A stretch of 62,000 nt of DNA, from NCBI GenBank assembly GCA_009746045.1, contig RPFO01000310.1, positions 293,234 through 355,233 on the forward strand, given 5' to 3'. A model generated the notes under the pieces. That model did not search any database, was not told the origin of the DNA, and worked only from the letters and a program-made list of their open reading frames with translations. Below are positions 53,193 through 62,000 of this stretch, piece by piece; positions within the stretch are counted from its first letter, which is position 1; every line of letters starts with the position of its first letter. The DNA comes from Mesostigma viride (lineage: Eukaryota > Streptophyta > Mesostigmatophyceae > Mesostigmatales > Mesostigmataceae). A program made the position numbers and the translations under genes.

Positions 53193-55195
53193 ATTAATTA
53201 ATTAATTAATTAGGAACATAACTCCGTTGGGAGTATATGTAGCACATAGCCCTGAGAAGGGGCATATGAGCCTATAATACATTCTAAGCTACTTCCTGCA
53301 AGGGTGGGAATGTAAACAACACTTGCTCTAGGTGCACCAGGGCACCCGCACCCTCATGGTCTATCACGCTATGCCCGGGTAAGGGGGGAGCATGCCTGTG
53401 AGGGGGAAGATCATCATGGCTATACAAGAGCTATGGCATGGCTTCTCAGCAGAGAGTGACTCCCTGCATGGGCACAACATTACTAAATAAGGCTAGGCAT
53501 CGTCTGGAGTGTGGCACATCATAGGCACACATGTACATGATTAAATAAAGCGCGGGGCTTAGCTAGGATAGTGCCTCTAGGAGGCGTACATGTACATGGC
53601 TGATCAGAATGTACATGGCCACGGTCTATCTATTCTGCACTACTACTGCTGTATTCCCCTAAGCTGGGGCGTCTGGAGTCGCTGGGGCCGCGGGGGGGGG
53701 GGGGTCGCCTGCCAGGGCTTGTGGCCGACGTAGATGGCCGCCCCCTTCCAGTACACCGGCTGCCCCACCTTGGTCTGCCGGAGTTGGAGGTAGGTCGGCC
53801 ATAGCTCCCGTCGCCGTTGTTGCTGCGCCAGGGTCAAGTCGTCATCAAGGGTGAAGAGAGTCTTCTCGAGCCGCTTGCGGCGTCTGAGAAAAGAAATCTT
53901 GTCCGCCGGGGTCTTAAAGGTGAGGAGGAGCGGGGGCGGCCCTGCCTTACCCCGCGCGCGGGGAAGGCGGTGGGCAGCCAGCTCTATCTCACCGTTAAGG
54001 CCCATGCGACCAAGGATTTCTCTCTCAAACGCACGCAAAAGCTTCTCGGAATTCTCACCTTCCTCCATCTTGAAGTTCTTGACAATGACGTTGAGGCTGC
54101 GCTTGGCGAGCTCGGCCTCCTCGCGGAGGTCAAGCGTCTGCCGTTGAAGCTGGGCTGCGACGGCGGAGGTGGTGGAGGTGGTATGTTGCTTAAGCATGTC
54201 CGCCCAGGTGGTGATGGGAGGAGCATCGCCGGCCAGGCCAGCCGAGGCTGGCTTGGCGGCAATGTCCTTCACCGCCTGGGCGGTGAGGCCTGCGGTATTC
54301 TGCAGAACCTCGATAGCAATGGCGTTGTCCTTAAGACGCTGGTCGATGTCACGGAGCTGGGCGGTGATGGCGGCGGAGGTGGAGGTGGTGGCGGTGGAGG
54401 AGGCGAGGAGGGTGGAGGTGGCGGTGGAGATGGTGGAGGTGGCGGTGGAGAGGAGGGGGAGCTCGGCAGCCAACGTGCTGCCCATGACCGCCACATCTGC
54501 TGCGATGGGGGCCACGTGCTGCTCGAGGGCCTCCTTGAGGAGTGAGCGGATGGAGGATTCGGTTAAGGTGGTGGTGAGGGGCTTTGGGGGCCAAAGCTCC
54601 TCGAGGGAGCGGCCGAGGAGGGAGAAAAGGACGCGAATCTGAAGGTTGGGGCGGCGGCATGTGAGGATTTCGTCGAAGTTGTGGGTGCGTCTCTGGAAAG
54701 CATCGGTGAGGCGGCCCTGATGGAAGAGTTGCTTGCACATCTCGAGAAGCGAGGCATACGATCCGAAAAACACGTAGCCCAGGATCTTGTCGGGGTTGAG
54801 CTTGTCAAAAAAGCCGGGCTGGCTGGCGTCAAAGTCGTACTCCTCCCAGGTCGGCTCGGCAGGGCGACTGCGCTTGGGTTCAGGCGACGCTGCTGGCGAG
54901 GCGGCCAGCGGGGGCTGGGCGACCACTAGAGCTTGGCTAGTGGCGCCGCTGCCTTCTGGACCGGTTGGCGAAGCTGCAGCCGGGGCTGCAGACGTATTTT
55001 CATTGCTAAGCGCAGCCGCCAGGCTGCGTTGCGTCGAGAGGCGTTTGCTCATCGTATATTGCGTAATAGCTTCGGAAAATTATATCAGCATGTGCGTCAT
55101 AAAAAGACGCGTCGATTGTGATATTCACGGCTAAATTCGGTGCTCAAACGTGAAAGTTATGAGCTCCGCCGTCAGCCATGGCTACCTCGTGGCTC
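53193..55195 (-). mobile_element. ORF1-only retroelement, full-length copy A (ORF1 469 aa)
   Basis: Intact ORF1 at 55052-53643: an N-terminal Ser/Ala/Pro region, a central helical part with Thr/Ser heptads (LLKEALEQHVAPIAADVAVM, AQLRDIDQRLKDNAIAIEVL), an RRM-like domain (AKRSLNVIVKNF, GPPPLLLTFKTPADKISFL) and an L1-type C-terminal domain (DDDLTLAQQQRRRELWPTYL). Such proteins bind RNA as trimers in L1. Its 5' leader (GGCTAAATTCGGTGCTCAAA) is shared with copy B; the shared part ends at GCCATGGCTACCTCGTGGC. The 3' UTR ends with ACATATACTCCCAACGGAGT and a TTAA tail at 53193. The whole element is about 2.0 kb and has no ORF2. Confidence 0.8.
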
Positions 55196-55199
55196 GTGG

Positions 55200-56948
55200 C
55201 TCGTGCTTATTATTTAGCCCGGGTCCGTTCAAGGTCTAGGCAGTACCTACCCTATGTGGTACCAACCCTAGTGGCAGGTACCTATGTGGTAGGTAAGGTA
55301 TGGCAGTCAATTAGGGTCCGTATAGGCATGGCTTGGCTAAATTCTGTAGGCAACATCCATGGGGGCCATTATGGGCGCACATGCGCGTGGGCCACATGCT
55401 AGGCTAAGCCTGACTAATCTACACTACTGGTATGAATTCCCTAGGCTGAGGTGGCAGGAGGGGGCTGCCAGGGCTTGTGGTCAACGTGGATGACCGCCCC
55501 CCTCCAGTATACCGGCTTCCCCCCTGCGCTTTGCCGGAGCTGGAGGTAGGTCGGCCATAGCTCGCGTCGCCGCTGTTGCTGGGCCAGCCTCAAGTCGTCG
55601 TCCAGCGTGAAGCGAGTCCTCGAGAGCTTCTTGCGGCATTTAAGGAACGACAGCTTGTCCGCCATGTACTTAAAGGTGAGGAGCACGGGTGCCGGGCCAG
55701 CCTTCCCCCGCGCGCGGGGGAGGCGGACAGCCGACATGTCCAGCTCACCAGTGAGTAGCATGGGGGCAAAAATGTCGCGCTTAAATGCCGCAAGAAGGCT
55801 CGTGGAGGTCTCACCTGCCTGCTGGTCGAAGTGCTTGACGATGACATTGTGGCTGCGCCGGGCGATGTCGGCTTCCTCGCGAAGGTCGAGGGCTTGTTGC
55901 TTGAGTTGTGCCGAGATCAGTTGTGATGGTGGAGGTGGTGGAGGTGGTGTGCTGCTTAAGCAAGTCCGCCCAGGTGGAGGGAGCATCGCCGGCCGAGCCA
56001 GCAGGCGCCGGCTGGGCGGCGATGTCCTTCACCGCCTGGGCGGTGAGGCCGGCGGTGTCATGCAAGCTCTCAAGGGCGTTGGCGGTGGCTTGAAGGCGTT
56101 GGTCGAGGTCGAGGAGCTGGGCTTTGATGTCGGCAGTGGAGGCGGAAATGGCAGTGGAGGTGGAGGCGGCGGCGGTGGAAATGTGAGGAAGTTCAGCAGT
56201 CAGCGTGCCGCCAATTGCTGCTATGTCGGCAGCAAGGGGGGTCACGTGCTGCTGAAAGGCTTCCGTGAGGATGGAGCGGAGGGTGGGGACGGAAAGGGGT
56301 GGAGCCCAGATCTCGGCGTCAGAGCGCTGGAGAAGGGAGTTGAGGATGGCGTGCTGGAGATGGGCCGGGGCGGAAGCCGCCGATCAGCCCGTAGAGGTTG
56401 CCCCAGCGGCTGCCGTCCGGGGCGAGGAGGCGATTGATGGAGTGGAGATGGAGGCACAGGTCGTTAAGCGAAGCGTAATCCCCGAAGAAGATGCAGCGCA
56501 TAGCATCGGTCGGAGAAATGGTGGCCCAGTCGTAATCTGCGACCGGCTTGAAAGGCCGGGGCCGAAAGCTCGGTTCTGGGGGGCGTGAAGACCCTCCTGT
56601 GTCGTCGGCTGGGCGAGTGCGCTTGGGGTCAGGCGATGCAGATGGCGAGGCGTTAAGCCCGGGGGGCTGCTGGACGACCACCAGTGCACGACTAGTGTCA
56701 GATCGCCGCCTGCCGGACCTGATGGCGAAGCTGCAGCCGGAGCTGCAGACGTATTGTCATTGCCGAGCGCGGCCGCCAGGCTGCGTTGCGTCGAGGCGCG
56801 TTTGTTCGCCATATATTGCGTTTTAGATTCGGAAAACTATATCAGCATGTGCGTCTTAGAAAGGCGAAGCGATAGTGATATTCACGGCTAAATTCGGTGC
56901 TCAAACGTGAAAGTTATGAGCTCCGACAGCCATGGCTACCTCGTGGCC
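55200..56948 (-). mobile_element. ORF1-only retroelement, copy B (frame-shifted)
   Basis: Same order as copy A: ORF1 from 56812 to 55441, with frame changes near 56690, 56380-56240 and 55935-55920. The C-terminal half is intact (SHNVIVKHF, GPAPVLLTFKYMADKLSFL, LRLAQQQRRRELWPTYLQLR). The leader from 56813 to 56948 matches copy A closely. Its 3' UTR meets copy A's 5' end near 55200 without a terminal hairpin, so copy A probably inserted into it or truncated it; GCAACATCCATGGGGGCC at about 55352 resembles GCAACATCCACGGGGGTC at about 53167 on the far side of copy A. Confidence 0.75.
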
Positions 56949-56949
56949 G

Positions 56950-57028
56950 GATTTCGCGTGCGGTGAGGACTGTGGTCTGGGATATGTGCTACATTTACTC
57001 CCAACGGAGTCATGTTCCTAATTAATTA
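56950..57028 (+). mobile_element. Short plus-strand 3' end next to copy B's 5' end
   Basis: GGGATATGTGCTACATTTAC then TCCCAACGGAGTCATGTTCC and a TTAA tail: only the last 75 bp of the element, head to head with copy B. This is the order expected from twin priming with a 5' inversion, or from two separate insertions. Confidence 0.75.
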
Positions 57029-58479
57029 ACCCCCCCAGAACCACTCGGCGGGATTTTCGGTCGGTGTGAACATGCTGTAACTTGTCTCATCGATTTGGGA
57101 CGGGACACCCCCGAATTTTTTGGCGCCAAAAAATTCGCGCCGGAGCCGAAGGTCACAAATTTCACGTGCACGGTGCGCGCACCCCTTGCGGAAGTGGCCA
57201 TGGCGACTGCGTTCAGGCGAAACTACCACACTAGGGCAGGCGAAATGCAAAAATTTTACTCGAATCTAAAAGGAGATGAGTTTATGATGTTAGTTTTTGG
57301 CGGAAATCAGCTGGTTTACAATATCGCTGTTGTTTTTTTATGCCATCGGCATGGGGGGTAATCTGAATTTTTTGGTCGCGCGGAATGAAATAGAATTCAT
57401 GATAGCGGCTGTAAAGTAGCGGTTTTGGGGGCTGTTCTGACCTTGAAGCAGGCATTAATATCGGTTGCATCGAATTCTAAACCGAGCTGGTGCTTTTTGC
57501 CAGATTTTCGGCCATTATCGGTAAGTAATTGTTCAGACCTGCGCAGTGCGTGTCTGACCTGTCCATGGAAGAACGGCTGTTGTTGCGCGCCTGGGCGAGG
57601 GATTTACGAGGGCAAGGTACAGATTTGTCGCGAACGTTATCTGCTATCGGTGCTTTCTTCTATGAGCTCATCGTTCGAGGTTTTTTGCGTTCTTTTTGGG
57701 CAGTTTCCGCCAGCTAGCTCGCCGTCGCTTGCCGTTGTGTTGTCGAATACCTGGCAGCTTTAGATTGTTTTCGTTGATGTCGTGATCAGGGCCGCTTCAG
57801 TCGCAGCCTATAGCTCTTCGGGAAGGTATAAGGCATTTCATAAAACGTGTTCTGGCAAGGATGTTGTGCGTATGGACGCTTCTTGTTGTTTGAGAGTGAC
57901 GCACCCTCTCCTCACAGGCCGCAGCGGCATCACAGCGCTCATGCGGTGAAGGGCCGCCAATGGTTTCTTTGCATTTTATCGTGCAGGGATGGAAGTGTTA
58001 TAGTGATGATGATGTTGGAGATATTGCATTTGTGTGACTGCATGTAGATAGCTGGCACCAATGGTTGTTTGAGCTTTCCTTTGTTATGATGATGTGACAA
58101 GACTACAATGTGCTGAGCCAACCATGGTTGACATGCATGACTGCATGCAAGCTATATATACCATGTTCTTACTTGGTTCCTTGCCCTCCATAGTCCCAGT
58201 TTGTCATCCATGCCGGGGAGGACAGTTTAGGAGGTGTTGTTGTGTTGATTAGCTTGGTTGGCATCAACCTTACACTCTAACCTGGGAGAAACATAGGAAA
58301 TGCCGCTTAGGCATGTTAGGGCTACCATCGTCAAGGCTATGCACATATTTACAAGGCTGGCCATGCTGGAGGGATGATGAAGACATATGAGGTGCGTGGC
58401 CACCCCTTTGTACTTTGTAAACATACTCTGCATGGTTTTGGTGCATGTTGGATGGCATATTAAGTGGCACTGTGGGGTT
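57029..58479. other. Non-coding stretch with a 26-bp perfect palindrome
   Basis: CGAATTTTTTGGCGCCAAAA plus AAATTCG at 57112-57137 is a perfect 26-bp palindrome centred on GGCGCC. Beyond it I see only short unsupported frames. Confidence 0.7.
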
Positions 58480-59190
58480 ACTAACTTACTGAGTGGTCCT
58501 TAGCGCCTTGTCATGTGGTCATATAGGAAACCCATCAACTTGAGCAGTTCTTGTCGCAATGACCCCCCACATTGAGCATGCGTTGCCGTCAGCGTGCAAG
58601 AGTTGATTATGTGTGCTTTGGTCAGTTTGCAGATGTCTTTGATGAAGAAGGAGGTGCTAGTGTGGCTAAATGGTTACTCTAATTTCCTTGTAGCGTCTAC
58701 ATGGGTGGCCGTCTTGGAATGGTTGTAACTTGGGCAGTTCTTGTCAGAATGGCGTCAAACCTTGAACATAGGAGGTACCATATGTGCAGAGAATGGTAGT
58801 ATGTGGTTTGGCCAGTTTTCATGAGGCTTAGATGTATAAAGGGGTGTTAGTGTGGTTAAATACTAGCTAAAACCTCCCTTAGCTTCGTCACAGGTGGCAA
58901 TCTAGGAATATCCATCAAATAGGGCTGCGCTTGTCAGAATGACCTGAAAATTTGGGGCTGCATGTCCCCCAACCTCTAGTATTTGGGAATATATGATTTG
59001 GCCCTATTCCATGTGTTTATGATTTGATAATTTTTTTTTTCATTAAAAAAGTACCCTTTTTGCGGGAAAATCCATCAATGTGTGTAAACATGATTATTTT
59101 GTGCTCAAAATTAGGTAGCATTTCTCAAAAGTCAGGGAACTATATGGGAATATATGATTTGGTCCCAATATGTTTGCCCACTGCCCTAGG
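58480..59190. repeat. Diverged satellite of about 190 bp
   Basis: Landmarks recur at constant spacing: TTGTCGCAATGACC at 58551, TTGTCAGAATGGCG at 58741, TTGTCAGAATGACC at 58931; GTGCTAGTGTGGCTAAAT at about 58650 and GTGTTAGTGTGGTTAAAT at about 58845. A later unit (GGGAATATATGATTTGG at 58985 and 59146) is shorter, about 161 bp. Confidence 0.8.
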
Positions 59191-60302
<1,112 letters not shown>

Positions 60303-60304
<2 letters not shown>

Positions 60305-61802
60305 AACTATTTTCCGCCGTGAATGCGGCGATCTTCGCGCGGATGCCAGCAGGGGCCAGGAACACCCTGGACTTGTCGTAATGAAAGGACACTACACCCG
60401 CGTAGGACGCGCGCGGGATGCCGTCCTTCCACTCCTCGAAAATCCCAAACTGGCGCGCGATGATTCCGAAGTGCCGCTCGTTCGTGTACTCCACGAGCAG
60501 CGACCGCTCGACCCCCCCCCCTGGAGCTCCATCCCCCCCCTTGGAGGCCTCCAGGTGTGCGCCCCCTGCGGGGACCGGCTCGGCGGCCGCCAGCTCCGCC
60601 CAGAAGCGCCGCGGGTAGTTGTCCGAGGTCAGGTACGACAGGTCGAGCTCCGAGAAGTTGACAGGTATCGCTGGGACCTTGATCGGGGCCAGGTACTGCT
60701 GGTAGAACTGCCCCCCCGACGACCCGTGCTCCCCAAAGTTGAAGTTCCGGCACATCTCGGGGAACAGGAACTGCCGCCCCTTGCGTGTGGATGCGAGCCG
60801 CATCCAATCGTCCCAATACCCGTCGGGCCAGATGGGCCCCAACTCAGCCCACAGCCGGCGCGTCATCATCCACCCTAGCCCCGGGAAGAAGTCGGAGCGG
60901 AACACGCGGGCCGGGTCGCGCACAAACTTTTCCTGGCCGTTGTCGTTCCATGAGGAGACCGCCATGAGGCTGGTGTCGGCGTCCAGGATCGGCGCCAGAG
61001 CCTTGAAGAGGGAGAAGAAGTCCGGGGCGATCTCCATGTCGTCCTCGAGGATGATGACCCTCGGGTACTGCATCCCGTCAAACAGCTGCCCGAGCGTAAA
61101 CTTGTAGTGCCGAGCGATTCGATAGTACGCGGGGTTCTCGCGGGCTGTGTGCGGCCGCACGGGCTCGTCCGTGACGTGCTGGACGAAATGGATCTTGTCC
61201 TTGTAGTTGCTGGCGACCGCGGCCACGCCGGCGTCCGCGCCGTCCTGGAATAGAAACAGGGGGAAACGGGTCGGGGACGAGTGGTGCTTGAGCAGCGCTT
61301 TGATCGTGCGTTCCAGGTAGGCGGGCCGGTTGCAGGCCATGATGACGACCGCGGCGAGGACTTCCGGTTTCCCGCTCGTGCCCGAGTTGACGGGCGCGTG
61401 GAGGCCGGCCTTCCCGGTCTCGTTGAGCTTGAGCGCGGCAAGTTTCTCGGCAATGGCCGATTTGGCGGACGCGAGGAGGGACGAGCTCGCGGCGTCTCCT
61501 CCGGACGTGAGCATTTTCTCGAGTATGTTGGCTTTTTCTTTCGCGCTCGCGACTTCAAGGACCAAGTCTTCTGTTTGCTTGACGAGCTGAGCGTTGATGG
61601 CTAAGACCGACGCGAGCTCCTGCTTCTGCTGCAGCAATTCCTCCTGTTGATACTCCAAATCCTTCAGGCAACCTGCATGCTTCTCAAACAGAGCTTTTTG
61701 CGTGATAATCAACACGGCAATGCCGAGGACGCAGAAAACCTTTAGTGCGGTAGAGCCACTGACGGTGGCTCCCAGGTTCTTCGACATTTTGCACTTAGCC
61801 AA
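60303..61802 (-). CDS. MGAT1: Alpha-1,3-mannosyl-glycoprotein 2-beta-N-acetylglucosaminyltransferase (GnT I)
   Basis: GT13-family enzyme that adds GlcNAc from UDP-GlcNAc to Man5GlcNAc2 in the Golgi, opening the path to complex N-glycans. The 499-aa single exon shows a type II topology: short basic N-terminus, membrane anchor at about 19-37 (TALKVFCVLGIAVLIITQKA), coiled stem to about 100, then the catalytic domain (VVIMACNRPAYLERTIKALL). The metal/nucleotide-binding EDD lies in VIILEDDMEIAPDFF. Further family blocks are SSWNDNGQE, FFPGLGWMMTRRLWAEL, WPDGYWDDWMR and CRNFNFGEHGSSGGQFYQQY. A Gly/Ala/Pro-rich insert at about 405-425 is not usual. The start ATG at 61800-61802 gives a normal cytosolic tail. 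No intron, unlike the long genes nearby. Confidence 0.95.
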
Positions 61803-62000
61803 GCGAATTCGGTAGTCTGGTCAAACGTGCGCTCTATAGGGATAACTCCTGTGTGAAGCAGGCCCCATCACCGCGTGGTCAGCAGAAAATGGACACACCG
61901 GACAGGCCAGCCGGCATCCACGCCTGCATACGCCTTGCTTGAAATTGACCATCTTACTCGACGTGCCCCCATAATGACCTCGTCACATCGTCGTCACAAG
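61803..62000. promoter_or_regulatory. 5' flank of the GnT I gene
   Basis: The 198 bp upstream of the start should hold its 5' UTR and core promoter. A GCTCTATAGGG element lies about 30 bp upstream of the start, but no motif is certain. Confidence 0.3.

Noticed and set aside
53817-54545. Plus-strand Gly/Glu-rich 242-codon frame
   Set aside because: Antisense of the intact ORF1 of copy A, produced by its Thr/Ser-rich repeats.

Overview
This is a eukaryotic nuclear window, most likely from a green-lineage alga of prasinophyte or streptophyte grade; the species is not determined. The signs are spliceosomal introns (GT..AG, often with C/T-rich acceptors), a plant-type Golgi GlcNAc-transferase I, a predicted plastid-targeted thylakoid coiled-coil protein, a cyclase-associated protein, MYND-finger genes and many L1-type non-LTR retrotransposon pieces. 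There are no operons, ribosome-binding sites or CRISPR arrays.

Layout. (1) 1-10,710: an array of plus-strand genes that I cannot assign to known families. It has a basic/acidic small protein, a MYND-finger protein, two proteins sharing a C-x4-C-x10-C-x2-H cluster, and a seven-exon gene. Reading frames shift repeatedly, often at homopolymers. Introns and spacers carry a recurring 20-base motif (TTGCGACGGCCGGCGTTTCT and variants). (2) 10.7-17.1 kb: a retroelement-like ORF remnant, a broken minus-strand gene with two ubiquitin-like domains (interrupted by a 54-bp retroelement tail), and an intact two-exon MYND + repeat-domain gene. (3) 17.38-19.16 kb: a 1.8-kb tetranucleotide array that passes through GGAT, GGGT, GGAC and GGGC. 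(4) 19.2-26.4 kb: nested and inverted L1-like LINE fragments (ORF1, endonuclease, reverse transcriptase). (5) 27.1-41.1 kb, minus: a 13-exon gene whose phases all join to give 891 aa, resembling thylakoid MFP1. (6) 41.9-50.4 kb, plus: an 8-exon gene giving a 494-aa cyclase-associated protein (CAP), divergently arranged with the previous gene across 768 bp. (7) 51.7-57.0 kb: three copies of an ORF1-only retroelement resembling mammalian HAL1 in concept, with inverted-repeat junctions. (8) 57-60.3 kb: non-coding DNA with a 26-bp palindrome, a roughly 190-bp diverged satellite and a (CT)n tract. (9) 60.3-61.8 kb, minus: intronless N-acetylglucosaminyltransferase I.

Two patterns cut across the window. 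First, introns of three unrelated genes contain diverged tandem copies of the neighbouring exon edge with its splice site (period about 37-130 bp), as if introns grow by repeated duplication of exon-intron boundaries; a 1.4-kb, 91-bp array appears to have started this way. Second, many retroelement ends share a 3' hairpin (CTCC / YAAC loop / GGAG with a covarying outer stem) followed by a microsatellite tail. At three places only this tail is inserted, flanked by perfect 15-16-bp target-site duplications.
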